Source: Rhodocyclaceae bacterium | Lineage (GTDB): Bacteria; Pseudomonadota; Gammaproteobacteria; Burkholderiales; Rhodocyclaceae | DNA length: 64,000 nucleotides | Direction: 5' to 3' | Assembly (NCBI GenBank): GCA_016702335.1 | Contig: JADJEF010000018.1 | Location: 682,001-746,000 of the forward strand | Part shown: piece after piece, positions 33,084 through 41,283 of the stretch | How the letters are laid out: each line of letters starts with the position of its first letter | Position numbering within the stretch: position 1 is the stretch's first letter | Program-made: the position numbers and the translations under genes | Notes under the pieces: model-generated | What the model was told of the DNA's origin: nothing | The model's input: only the letters and a program-made list of their open reading frames with translations | Database searches by the model: none

Positions 33084-33300
33084 TCCACACGCCGTTGATG
33101 TATCCATCGACACGGCAGCATTGCACTTCATCCTGGCCGATGGCCGCGAAATCTCGGCGCCTTTGGAGTGGTTCCCTCGACTGCGTGATGCCACGACAGA
33201 ACAACGGCAGCACTGGCGACTGATTGGCAAGGGCATTGGCGTTCATTGGCCAGATATCGATGAAGATATCGCAGTGGCGACGCTAATGCGAAGCCATTGA
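33058..33300 (+). CDS. DUF2442 protein, partner of DUF4160
   Basis: The 80-residue protein has the DUF2442 pattern: VDVSIDTAALHFILADGREISAPLEWFPRLRDATTEQRQHWRLIGKGIGVHWPDIDEDIAVATLM. ATG 33058 gives the family start and lies inside the end of the DUF4160 gene, which supports translational coupling. DUF2442 proteins have a small beta-rich N-terminal fold and occur next to DUF4160 in many genomes. Its role, antitoxin or regulator, is unproven. Confidence 0.85.
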   Translation: MSTLAIRLDPHAVDVSIDTAALHFILADGREISAPLEWFPRLRDATTEQRQHWRLIGKGIGVHWPDIDEDIAVATLMRSH

Positions 33301-33767
33301 GTCATTGAACCAAGGGCCTAGGGTTAGAAGTTGCTGAGGCAGAAGTACTCAACATAGCGGACCTTCAAAATCCGTTTTGTTGCGAGTCTAGGATGTCTCT
33401 TGATGGCCGCCAGCAGTCCGCAAGTCGGCGCTGGTGATACGGCGATGTTGGCCGCTCAAGGGTGGCCGACTGCCGACGCAGGTTTATCCGCAGTCACTGG
33501 CCGGCTACGCGGGCACACAGAACTGCGGATGTATGTGCCGCGCTACCAGGTTCCGCACAAAACGGCCCGATTCCAAGGCTCCGTCGAACACCGGGTTCCC
33601 AACCTCAGCTTGCAATACTCATTGTTTATTGAGAAATCCTGCTCGCGTGCAAATCTACACTACCCACCCGCTCTAAAAATTTTGCTACTCGTTTAACCCC
33701 GAAAGTAGGGATGGTTCGTTTACAGGATGGCAACCCCAGCCTATCCAACCAAAAACGGAGAACCATC
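33301..33767. other. 467-base region without a supported gene
   Basis: Between the DUF2442 gene and the lipoprotein gene I find no credible coding sequence. Short open frames exist at 33400-33696, but they run through the repeat copy and have no recognisable start or domain. The only structured element is repeat copy 8. The segment after 33620 is locally AT-richer and may hold the lipoprotein promoter. Confidence 0.6.
33417..33446 (-). repeat. Dispersed 30-bp repeat, copy 8
   Basis: Perfect copy in reverse orientation, variable triplet ATC, in the long gap after the toxin-antitoxin island. Confidence 0.85.
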
Positions 33768-34568
33768 ATGAAACTTGTCACCACCTGCTTGCTCACCACA
33801 CTATGCTTTGCCGGTCTGTCCGCCTGCAGTACGCCCAGTCAGGCCACGCGCCTTGTCGATGTCACCGTCATTGATCGACTGACCGGGGAACGCCTGCCCA
33901 CCTACCGCCATGCCGGCAAGACCTGGATCGCCGGCACCCCGGGCCATGAGTACAGCGTCGAACTTCGCTCCCTACAGAGCGCACGACTGCTCTCGGTGAT
34001 GTCGGTCGATGGCATCAATGTGCTTTCCGGTGAGTCGGCCGGCTCGCAGCAAAGCGGCTATGTGCTCAGCCCCTACCAAAGTGCCTCGATCAGCGGATGG
34101 CGCAAATCGATGAGCGACGTGGCCAAGTTTGTCTTTACCCCGCTAAGCGATTCGTACGCGGCGCGCACCGGGCGCCCCGCGAATGTGGGCGTAATTGGTG
34201 TGGCCGTGTTTCGCGAACGCTATGTTCCTCCGGCGCCGGTTGCGCCGATGGTGGCACCCCAAGCCGCTCATTCTGCGGCCAAGGCAGAGCGCGCCAGCAG
34301 TAGTCTGGCCGATAGCGCCGGCACCGCGGCCCGCGAGTCCGAGTCCGTCACACCACAAAAGAAGATAGGCACGGGCCATGGCGAGCGCGAATATGCGCCC
34401 ACCACTTACACCGCCTTCGAGCGCGCCGGAAGCCAACCCGATGCCGTCGTGACCCTCTATTACGACAGCCGAGAAAACCTCATCGCGCAGGGCATCATCC
34501 CCCAGCGTCGTCATGACTCCCCCAACCCCTTCCCCGGCAATGGTTTCGTTCCCGACCCCAAAGGGTGA
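33768..34568 (+). CDS. Predicted outer-membrane lipoprotein
   Basis: The 266-residue protein starts MKLVTTCLLTTLCFAGLSACSTPSQ, with a lipobox LSAC at residues 17-20, so Cys20 would be lipidated. The mature part has a beta-rich domain of about 130 residues (RLVDVTVIDRLTGERLPTYRHAGKTWIAGTPGHEYSVELRS...), then an Ala/Ser-rich linker and a C-terminal PDAVVTLYYDSRENLIAQGII segment. GGAG lies eight bases before ATG 33768. It is followed after 38 bases by an ECF sigma factor and may be part of, or controlled by, that envelope-stress unit. No specific function recognised. Confidence 0.8.
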   Translation: MKLVTTCLLTTLCFAGLSACSTPSQATRLVDVTVIDRLTGERLPTYRHAGKTWIAGTPGHEYSVELRSLQSARLLSVMSVDGINVLSGESAGSQQSGYVLSPYQSASISGWRKSMSDVAKFVFTPLSDSYAARTGRPANVGVIGVAVFRERYVPPAPVAPMVAPQAAHSAAKAERASSSLADSAGTAARESESVTPQKKIGTGHGEREYAPTTYTAFERAGSQPDAVVTLYYDSRENLIAQGIIPQRRHDSPNPFPGNGFVPDPKG

Positions 34569-34606
34569 TCGGGGGCAATCGGGGGGGGATCGGTTAGCAT
34601 GCCGGC

Positions 34607-35191
34607 ATGGGGGACGCGCGCACGGACGAAGGGCTGATGTTGCAGTATCGCGATGGCGATGCGGCGGCCTTCGATATTCTCTACGCGCGTCACCGCGGGT
34701 CGGTGTACCGGTTTCTGCTGCACCAGACGGGAAAGCGCGAAGTGGCCGATGAACTGTTTCAGGATGTCTGGATGCGTGCCATCAATGCACGCTCCGGCTA
34801 TCAGCCCACCGCCAAATTCACCACCTGGCTGTATCGCATTGCCAGCAATCGACTGACTGACCACTACCGGCAGCAGGGCCTGCGGAGCGCCCACGAAACC
34901 GAGCTCGACGATGAGGAGTCCGCGATGCCAGATGCCCAAGACGCTCAGCAAGCTCCCCGGCACGAACAGCCACCCCAGATGATGGAGCGCCAGCAACTCG
35001 CGCACCGTCTGGTCAGTGCCCTGGAGGCCTTGCCCCTCGAACAGCGGCAGGCATTCCTGCTGGCCGCCGAGGGCGAACTCACGGTCGAGGAAATCGGACG
35101 CGCCTGTGACGTGGGCTATGAAACGGCCAAATCCCGATTGCGCTACGCTTACCAGCGCTTGCGTCACCTGCTCTCTGACCTTCGGCCATGA
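34607..35191 (+). CDS. ECF-type RNA polymerase sigma factor
   Basis: Alternative sigma factor, probably for envelope stress. The 194-residue protein has sigma region 2 (RDGDAAAFDILYARHRGSVYRFLL, ADELFQDVWMRAINARSGYQPTAKFTTWLYRIASNRLTDHYR) and region 4 (ALPLEQRQAFLLAAEGELTVEEIGRACDVGYETAKSRLRYAYQRLRHLL). The intervening linker is acidic and Gln-rich. Its stop overlaps the start of the next gene (ATGA), as for sigma/anti-sigma pairs. The promoter it recognises cannot be told from the window. Confidence 0.93.
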   Translation: MGDARTDEGLMLQYRDGDAAAFDILYARHRGSVYRFLLHQTGKREVADELFQDVWMRAINARSGYQPTAKFTTWLYRIASNRLTDHYRQQGLRSAHETELDDEESAMPDAQDAQQAPRHEQPPQMMERQQLAHRLVSALEALPLEQRQAFLLAAEGELTVEEIGRACDVGYETAKSRLRYAYQRLRHLLSDLRP

Positions 35192-36045
35192 CCACTCCCC
35201 AACGCCCACAGCAACCCGACGCTGAGTTGCACGCCCTGTATCGCGAAGGGCGGGAAGATGAACTGCCGGCGCCCGAACTCGATCAGCGCATCCTGCGCGC
35301 GGCTCATGCCGCCACTAGTACTGAGCGCGTACATGGCACCACCGGCACCACGTCATGGTGGCGGGCCTGGCGTCCGGTGACGTCCGTAGTCGTGGCCGGC
35401 GTGATTGGTCTGGCTGTGACGCTGAACGTGATGCAGCAACAGCAGACGGATGAGTTTTCTGACCGGCAGGCCACCACGGCCGAGACTGCGGCGTCGCGCG
35501 CCAAGAGTTCGCCGGCAGCGGCAGACTCAGTGGCAGCGGCGCCGGCAGCGGCACCAGCGCTCGCGGAGTTGGCCATCCGGGCACCGGCGGCGCCAGTGCC
35601 TGCGGCGCCGGTGGCGAGCGTGGCGATGAGCCCTGAGCGGTCGCAGGTGGCCCCGGCCGAGAATGTGACGGCTCCCGCCGCAGCCACTGCGGCTGAAGCC
35701 TTCGCCACTAAGAAGGCAAGCAGCGAATTGCTGCCTGCCGCACCGCCCTTTGCCAATCAGACGGCAGACGTCGCTGCTGCGTTATCTGACAAGGAATCCA
35801 TTGGGCGTGCAAAGGCTGAACTGTCCACGCGCGGCGTAGTGTCGGCGCAGGCAGCATCTGTCGAGCGGGAGGTCGCTGCCAATGATTTGGAGCAGAAGCT
35901 CAAGCAAATTCGTGATCTTGCCCGGGCTGGAAAGCACACTGAGGCGAGTGAGCTCATCCGGCAGCTGCAACATCGCGATCCGACCTTCGTGTTGCCAGAG
36001 GACATTGAAGCGCTACTGGCTGCGTCCCCCGGCAAGAGCAAGTAG
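35188..36045 (+). CDS. Single-span membrane protein, putative anti-sigma factor
   Basis: Probably the cognate anti-sigma factor. The 285-residue protein has a short cytoplasmic N-terminus (LHALYREGREDELPAPELDQRILRAAH), one transmembrane helix at about 66-82 (VTSVVVAGVIGLAVTLNV), and a long Ala/Pro/Ser/Glu-rich periplasmic part, ending with a helical EQKLKQIRDLARAGKHTEASELIRQLQHRDPTF segment. The ATGA overlap with the sigma gene and topology support the role; the N-terminal part lacks the HxxxCxxC motif of zinc anti-sigma (ZAS) proteins. Low-complexity middle may be fast-evolving. Confidence 0.75.
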   Translation: MTTPQRPQQPDAELHALYREGREDELPAPELDQRILRAAHAATSTERVHGTTGTTSWWRAWRPVTSVVVAGVIGLAVTLNVMQQQQTDEFSDRQATTAETAASRAKSSPAAADSVAAAPAAAPALAELAIRAPAAPVPAAPVASVAMSPERSQVAPAENVTAPAAATAAEAFATKKASSELLPAAPPFANQTADVAAALSDKESIGRAKAELSTRGVVSAQAASVEREVAANDLEQKLKQIRDLARAGKHTEASELIRQLQHRDPTFVLPEDIEALLAASPGKSK

Positions 36046-36083
36046 CGCGCATTTAACGACACTGAAGGCGTCGCAGCTTCCCA

Positions 36084-36113
36084 ATCGCCGTGTCACCAGC
36101 GCCGACTTGCGGA
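36084..36113 (+). repeat. Dispersed 30-bp repeat, copy 9
   Basis: Perfect copy, variable triplet GTC. Only one base separates it from the TAA stop codon of the scpB-rluB gene on the other strand (36115-36117). Confidence 0.88.
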
Positions 36114-36114
36114 T

Positions 36115-37869
36115 TTAGTCTTCCCAGCCCTCGTCCTCAACGAAAGCGTCTTCGGGCGCCTCCGGGATGACGCCGGCATTGCCGCGCGGGGTCTCGGGCA
36201 GGCTGCGCATCAGGGTCTTGACTTCATCTGGCGACAGATCCATCACCTGGCCGCGCTTGAGCCGGGGCGGCAGATTCACGGCACCGTAACGCACGCGCAT
36301 CAGGCGGCTGACGGTCAGGCCGACGGCTTCGAACATCCGCCGTACTTCGCGATTACGCCCTTCCGACAAGGTGGCGTTGAACCAGCGATTGGCTCCCTCG
36401 CCGCCTGATTCCTGCAAGCGGGTGAAATGCGCCGGGCCATCTTCGAGCTCAATGCCGGCACGCAGCTGCTTGAGCATCTCATCGGTGACTTCACCCAAAA
36501 TGCGCACGGCATACTCACGCTCGACGTGATAGCGCGGATGCATCATGCGATTGGCAAGGCTGCCGTCGTTGGTGAAAAGCAGCAAGCCACAGGAGTTGAA
36601 GTCCAGCCGGCCGATGGCAATCCAGCGCCCGGCCTTGAGTCTCGGCAAGCGGGCAAAAACGCTGGGCCGTCCATCGGGGTCGTCACGCGAAACGATCTCG
36701 CCTTCGGGCTTGTGATACACGAGTACCCGTGGCAGGCGCTGCGAAAACTTCAGTTGCACCAGTTTGCCGTTGACGCGCACCCTGTCATCGGGGCCGACCC
36801 GCTGCCCGGTATGGGCTACCGTGCCATTGACGCTGACGCGCCCGGCAGTAATCCACTCTTCAATCTCACGCCGCGAACCCTGGCCGATATCCGCGAGTGC
36901 CTTGTGCAGCTTGGGCGGGTCGACAAAGATCGGGGCATTGCGCCGCGTCGAAGCGCCGCGTGGCGCACGCACTGGTCCGGTGGGCCTCGTCGGCGGCATT
37001 GGCTGCGTTGGCGCGGCTGTTGTTCGCGCAGAAGCGGACCCGCGCGCAGGACCGCGTCGCGGAGCTGCCTCCGGCGCCTGCTCTTCAGCGGGTCTCGCTG
37101 GCGTCCGGCTCGTGCGGCTCGGGCGTGCTCCCGCTGGCGGGGCTGACGGCGAGGTCCTCGGGGTCTCGCCGACGAGCCGGAAGTCGGGCTCCGCGAAGGC
37201 GAGTCCGGCCTGCCCCGAGGGGCTGCTGCCGGTGTCGATGGGCGGGTTCGGCTCGGCGAAGGTGTCCGCGTCGTCCGTGTCGGGGCTGTCCGTGGTGCCT
37301 TGGCTGCCGTTGGTGCTTTGGGCTTGTTCAAGATCCATGACCCTTTCTATTTCGGTGAGTGGCGGAAGCTCGCTGAGGCTGCGAAGACTCAGGTCGTCGA
37401 GAAACTTTCGTGTGGTGGCGTAGAGCGCCGGACGCCCCGGAGAATCCCGGTGACCCACAGCGTCAATCCAGCCGCGTGATTCCAGGGTTTTGAGAATATT
37501 GGGTGAAACCGCCACGCCCCGCACGTCTTCAATATCACCGCGGGTGACGGGTTGACGGTAGGCGATGATGGCCAGGGTTTCCAGCACCGCGCGCGAATAC
37601 TTGGGCGGGCGCTCGTTGCGCAAGCGGTCCAGATAGGGCTGCACTTCCGGCACGGTCTGGAAACGCCAGCCGGTGGCCAGCTGGGTCAGCTCAATGCCGC
37701 GCCCGGACCAGTCGCGACGCAGATCGTCAAGCAAGGTGCGCCAGGTTTCGTCGTCGAAATCCTGATCGAACAGCTTTTTAAGTTCAGACAGCGGCAGCGG
37801 ATCGTTCGCCACCAGCAGCGCAGCTTCGAGCACGCGCTTGTAATCGTCGGGTTTATACAGCGACAGCAT
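36115..37869 (-). CDS. scpB-rluB: ScpB-RluB fusion: condensin subunit joined to 23S rRNA pseudouridine synthase
   Basis: One 584-residue open frame encodes two normally separate proteins. Residues 1-180 are ScpB, the winged-helix partner of SMC-ScpA (RVLEAALLVANDPLPLSELKKLFDQDF; YSRAVLETLAIIAYRQPVTRGDIEDVRGVAVSPNILKTLESRGWID). Residues about 315-560 are RluB-type pseudouridine synthase: S4 domain (HKALADIGQGSRREIEEWITAGRVSVNG), RLPRVLVYHKPEGEIVSRDDPDGRPSVFARLP, and catalytic Asp in GRLDFNSCGLLLFTNDG. A disordered Pro/Arg/Ala-rich linker joins them. In other betaproteobacteria scpB and rluB are adjacent separate genes. It overlaps scpA by 17 bases. Confidence 0.9.
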   Translation of the reverse strand: MLSLYKPDDYKRVLEAALLVANDPLPLSELKKLFDQDFDDETWRTLLDDLRRDWSGRGIELTQLATGWRFQTVPEVQPYLDRLRNERPPKYSRAVLETLAIIAYRQPVTRGDIEDVRGVAVSPNILKTLESRGWIDAVGHRDSPGRPALYATTRKFLDDLSLRSLSELPPLTEIERVMDLEQAQSTNGSQGTTDSPDTDDADTFAEPNPPIDTGSSPSGQAGLAFAEPDFRLVGETPRTSPSAPPAGARPSRTSRTPARPAEEQAPEAAPRRGPARGSASARTTAAPTQPMPPTRPTGPVRAPRGASTRRNAPIFVDPPKLHKALADIGQGSRREIEEWITAGRVSVNGTVAHTGQRVGPDDRVRVNGKLVQLKFSQRLPRVLVYHKPEGEIVSRDDPDGRPSVFARLPRLKAGRWIAIGRLDFNSCGLLLFTNDGSLANRMMHPRYHVEREYAVRILGEVTDEMLKQLRAGIELEDGPAHFTRLQESGGEGANRWFNATLSEGRNREVRRMFEAVGLTVSRLMRVRYGAVNLPPRLKRGQVMDLSPDEVKTLMRSLPETPRGNAGVIPEAPEDAFVEDEGWED

Positions 37870-38725
37870 CGGGCAATTTTACGTAAATTGGCGCAAGGGC
37901 CTCGTTTTGGGTGATTTCGACCAGCGACTCGCGGGCCAGCTCCAGCATGGCCAGAAAGCTGACCACCAGCCCGGCCGGGCCCAGGGTCACATCGAAAATG
38001 TCTTCAAACAGGGTGTAGCCCCTGCCCTGCAGTTTGCGCAGGATGAGCGTCATGTGCTCGCGCACGGAAAGCTCTTCGCGTTCGATCTTGTGATGCTGAC
38101 GCACGCGCGCCTGCTTCATGATGGTCAGCCAGGCAACCTGCAGGTCATGCATGCTGACCTCGGGCTGGCGCTCGACCAGCTTGTCGGCGACCCAGACGGT
38201 AATCCACTGAAAGTCGCGTCCGGACTGCGGAATCTGGTCCAGCCTGGCGGCAGCGGCTTTCATGCGCTCGTACTCAATCAGGCGGCGCACCAGCTCGGCG
38301 CGCGGGTCTTCGGCTTCTTTGCCGTCTTCCTTGGGCGGACGCGGAAGCAGCATGCGCGACTTGATTTCAATGAGCATGGCCGCCATGAGCAGGTACTCGG
38401 CCGCCAGCTCAAGGTTGTGCGTGCGCATCGCTTCAACGTACCTGAGGTACTGCGACGTCAGTGAGGCCATCGGAATGTCGAGGACATTGATGTTGGCCTT
38501 GCGGATCAGATACAGAAGCAAGTCCATCGGCCCCTCGAAGGAATCGAGGATGACCTCGAGAGCATCGGGCGGGATGTACAGGTCGCGCGGCATCTCGGCG
38601 AGTAGTTCGCCATAGACTCGCGGCATGTGCGACTCGGGCGCCGATGCCGCGACCGCCACGGCCGCCACATCGGACGTCGCCCCGTCCAATCCGGAAGTCG
38701 GCGCTGGTGATACGGCGATATTCAT
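37853..38725 (-). CDS. scpA: Segregation and condensation protein ScpA (kleisin)
   Basis: Kleisin subunit linking SMC heads and ScpB. The 290-residue protein has the ScpA pattern: LEVILDSFEGPMDLLLYLIRKANINVLDIPMASLTSQYLRYVEAM near residue 60 and a C-terminal winged helix (REHMTLILRKLQGRGYTLFEDIF...). The N-terminus MNIAVSPAPTSGLDG is built from the dispersed repeat at 38690-38719 (IAVSPAPTSG), so its first dozen codons are repeat-derived. Start ATG 38725 overlaps the trpS stop by one base (TGATG). The upstream GTG codon at 38728 is an alternative start. The ScpA N-terminal helix begins normally near residue 50. Confidence 0.92.
   Translation of the reverse strand: MNIAVSPAPTSGLDGATSDVAAVAVAASAPESHMPRVYGELLAEMPRDLYIPPDALEVILDSFEGPMDLLLYLIRKANINVLDIPMASLTSQYLRYVEAMRTHNLELAAEYLLMAAMLIEIKSRMLLPRPPKEDGKEAEDPRAELVRRLIEYERMKAAAARLDQIPQSGRDFQWITVWVADKLVERQPEVSMHDLQVAWLTIMKQARVRQHHKIEREELSVREHMTLILRKLQGRGYTLFEDIFDVTLGPAGLVVSFLAMLELARESLVEITQNEALAPIYVKLPDAVAV
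38690..38719 (-). repeat. Dispersed 30-bp repeat, copy 10 (forms scpA N-terminus)
   Basis: Near-perfect copy with one mismatch (GCGGA becomes CCGGA), variable triplet ATC. It starts four bases after the scpA ATG and is translated as IAVSPAPTSG in scpA. Confidence 0.85.
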
Positions 38726-39921
38726 CACACCAGCCCCATCGAGGCACGCACGTCACGCATGGTGTCCTGCGCCAGAGCACGCGCCTTGGCGCTGCCTTCG
38801 TCGATGATGTGATCGACCAAGGCGGGGTCTTCCTGAAAGCGCAGCGCCCGCTCGCGTATCGGCGCCTGCTCCTTGAGCACGGCCTCGATCACCGGTTGCT
38901 TGCACTCCAGACAGCCGATGCCCGCCGAGCGACAGCCCTGCTGCACCCAGTCTTTGACCTCGCCCGTCGAGTAAATCTGGTGAAACTGCCACACCGGGCA
39001 TTTCTCCGGGTCGCCCGGGTCGGTACGCCGAGCCCGCTGCGGGTCGGTCTGCATGGTGCGAATCTTCTTGGTAATGGTCTCGGGGTCGTCACGCAGAGCA
39101 ATGGTATTGCCGTAGGACTTGGACATCTTTTGTCCGTCCAGCCCCGGCATGCGCGAGGCCTCGGTCAGCAGCGCGCCCGGCTCGACCAGAATCAGCTTGC
39201 CGCTGCCTTCCAGATAGCCGAACAGACGCTCGCGATCGAGATTCGACAGGCTGCCGGCCTCGTGCAGCAGAGCTTGCCCTTCTGCCAGCGCGTCAGTATC
39301 GCCCTTCTCGGTAAAGCGCTTGCGCAACTCGTCAAAACGTTTGCCCAGCTTGCCGCCCATCTTTTTGACCGATTCGCGCGCTTTGTCTTCAAAGCCCGGC
39401 TCGCGCCCGAACAGGTGGTTGAACCTGCGGGCAATCTCGCGCGTCATCTCGATGTGTGGTACCTGATCTTCGCCCACCGGTACCTTGTCCGCGCGATAAA
39501 TCAGAATGTCAGCCGCCTGCATCAGCGGGTAGCCGAGAAAACCGTAAGTGCCCAGATCCTTGTGGCTGAGTTTCTCGATCTGGTCTTTGTAGGTCGGCAC
39601 GCGCTCCAGCCAGGCGAGCGGCGTCACCATGCCCAGCAGCAGCGTCAGTTCGGCGTGCTCGGGCACTTTCGATTGCACGAAGATGGTCGACTTGGCCGGA
39701 TCAACGCCAGCCGCCAGCCAGTCGATGACCATCTCACGCGTGCTGTCGGCGATGGTGCCCGTGTCGTCATATGAGGTGGTTAGGGCGTGCCAGTCGGCGA
39801 CAAAAAACAGGCAGGGGTAGTTTTCCTGCAGACGCACCCAGTTAACCAGCGCGCCATGGTAGTGGCCAAGGTGCATGCGCCCGGTGGGCCGCATGCCGGA
39901 GAGAACTTTTTCAGCGTACAT
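38725..39921 (-). CDS. trpS: Tryptophanyl-tRNA synthetase
   Basis: Charges tRNA-Trp. The 398-residue protein has class-I synthetase signatures: HLGHYHGALVNW (HIGH-type), DWHALTTSYDD and GLDGQKMSKSYGN (KMSKS). Extra residues at about 190-270 (KKMGGKLGKRFDELRKRFTEKGDTDALAEGQALLHEAGSL) form an insertion typical of the longer trpS group in betaproteobacteria. ATG 39921 begins MYAEKVLSGMRPTGRMHLGHY. It is followed by scpA with one-base overlap, and preceded by an M50 protease. Confidence 0.95.
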   Translation of the reverse strand: MYAEKVLSGMRPTGRMHLGHYHGALVNWVRLQENYPCLFFVADWHALTTSYDDTGTIADSTREMVIDWLAAGVDPAKSTIFVQSKVPEHAELTLLLGMVTPLAWLERVPTYKDQIEKLSHKDLGTYGFLGYPLMQAADILIYRADKVPVGEDQVPHIEMTREIARRFNHLFGREPGFEDKARESVKKMGGKLGKRFDELRKRFTEKGDTDALAEGQALLHEAGSLSNLDRERLFGYLEGSGKLILVEPGALLTEASRMPGLDGQKMSKSYGNTIALRDDPETITKKIRTMQTDPQRARRTDPGDPEKCPVWQFHQIYSTGEVKDWVQQGCRSAGIGCLECKQPVIEAVLKEQAPIRERALRFQEDPALVDHIIDEGSAKARALAQDTMRDVRASMGLV

Positions 39922-39937
39922 GGCGATGGAGTAAACC

Positions 39938-40582
39938 TCAGAAACCAAAAATGGCGCGCATGACCATAAAGAAGGCACCCAGTAGCGGGCGCAAAATCGT
40001 GTCGAGAACGCCGAGGAACAGTAAGAGAAACATGATGGGCAAACCATACGGCTCGACCTGAGCAAACTTGTAGGCCGCACGCACCGGCAGCAGGCTTACG
40101 GTAATGCGCCCGCCATCGAGGGGTGGCAAGGGCAGCAGATTGAGGATCATCAGCACGCCGTTGATCGATATGCCAACGCGTGCCATCTCCAGAAGTGGCT
40201 GAGTGTAGGCGTGCTCCGGGGCTTCGATGGTGAGCTTGAGCATGAGCGCCCAGCACAGCGCCATGAACAGATTGGCCCCCGGCCCGGCAGCCGCTACCCA
40301 CAGCATGTCGCGCTTGGGGTTGTGCAGCCGTCCGAAATCGACCGGTACCGGCTTGGCCCAGCCAAAAAGCATGCCGCCGGACGAAAGCAGCAGGATGATG
40401 CCGGGCACCAGAATGGTGCCAACCGGATCGATATGCTTGATCGGATTGAGCGTAATCCGCCCCAGCTTCCAGGCCGTCGGGTCGCCAAAGTGCCGGGCCG
40501 CATAGCCGTGAGCCGCCTCGTGCAGGGTAATGGCGAAGATGATCGGCAGGGCGGAAATCGCCAGCGTCTGGATGACATTCAT
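39938..40582 (-). CDS. M50 site-2-protease-family membrane metalloprotease
   Basis: Predicted intramembrane zinc protease. The 214-residue protein has about five hydrophobic helices, the zinc motif ITLHEAAHGYAARHFGD near residue 20, and the second zinc site NLLPLPPLDGG near residue 152. This compact form without PDZ domains is conserved next to trpS in betaproteobacteria. Its substrate is not known. It lies 16 bases upstream of trpS, so it is probably co-transcribed. Confidence 0.9.
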   Translation of the reverse strand: MNVIQTLAISALPIIFAITLHEAAHGYAARHFGDPTAWKLGRITLNPIKHIDPVGTILVPGIILLLSSGGMLFGWAKPVPVDFGRLHNPKRDMLWVAAAGPGANLFMALCWALMLKLTIEAPEHAYTQPLLEMARVGISINGVLMILNLLPLPPLDGGRITVSLLPVRAAYKFAQVEPYGLPIMFLLLFLGVLDTILRPLLGAFFMVMRAIFGF

Positions 40583-40653
40583 GGGAAACAGGATTCTACC
40601 GGCTGGTGTCGGCTGGGGCCCGTGTTTTCAGAGGCCCGCTCGCAAAGACCAAA

Positions 40654-41277
40654 TTACAGTCCAAAAGGCTCCAGCGGCCCCTTGCCGGCGCGTACCAATT
40701 GCGGCTCGCCCTCGGTCAGGTTGATCACGGTGGTCATTTCCTGACCGCAAGCACCGGCTTCAAGTACCAGATCCAGCTGTTTTTCCAGACGCTCACGGAT
40801 TTCGTCAGGGTCGGACAGGCTCTCTTCCTCGCCGGGGAGAATCAGCGTCGAACTGAGCAAGGGCTCATCCAGCGCTTCCAGCAGCGCAAGTACCAGCGGA
40901 TGATCCGGCACGCGCAGGCCGATGGTCTTGCGTTTGGGGTGCAACAGACGCCGGGGCAGTTCCTTGGTGCCTTCAAGAATAAAGGTGTAGCTGCCCGGGG
41001 TTGCGCTCTTGAGCAGTCGGAACTGCACGTTATCAACCCGCGCAAACTTGGCAATCTCGGAAAGATCGCGACACATCAAAGTGAAGTGGTGTCGCTCATC
41101 CACCCCGCGAATCCGGCGAATGCGATCCAGCAAGGGCGCATGCCCGGTCACACCCACCAGCGAATACGCGGCATCGGTGGGAATCGCGGCTAACCCGCCC
41201 GAGCGAAGAATCTCGGCCGCCTGATAGATCAGGCGCGGCTGCGGATGCTCCTCATGGAGCGAGAAAAACTGGGCCAT
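40654..41277 (-). CDS. YciO/Sua5-family protein (L-threonylcarbamoyladenylate synthase-like)
   Basis: The 207-residue protein belongs to the YrdC/YciO/Sua5 superfamily: GGLAAIPTDAAYSLVG, RIRRIRGVDERHHFTLMCRDLSEIAKFARVDN, PGSYTFILEGTKELPRRLLHPKRKTIGLRVPDH and SSTLILPGEEESLSDPDEI. The signature is closer to YciO than to TsaC, so it may have a relaxed role. Its place between a PHP phosphatase and an M50 protease is the usual betaproteobacterial order. The start is ATG 41277. Confidence 0.88.
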   Translation of the reverse strand: MAQFFSLHEEHPQPRLIYQAAEILRSGGLAAIPTDAAYSLVGVTGHAPLLDRIRRIRGVDERHHFTLMCRDLSEIAKFARVDNVQFRLLKSATPGSYTFILEGTKELPRRLLHPKRKTIGLRVPDHPLVLALLEALDEPLLSSTLILPGEEESLSDPDEIRERLEKQLDLVLEAGACGQEMTTVINLTEGEPQLVRAGKGPLEPFGL

Positions 41278-41283
41278 GCCTGA

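Noticed and set aside
33400..33696. Open frames of 80-98 codons in the gap before the lipoprotein gene
   Set aside because: They start in or near repeat copy 8, have no ribosome site and no recognisable domain.
34566..34590. G-rich stretch between the lipoprotein and sigma-factor genes
   Set aside because: It has two long G-runs only and cannot be supported as a G-quadruplex or regulatory element from sequence.
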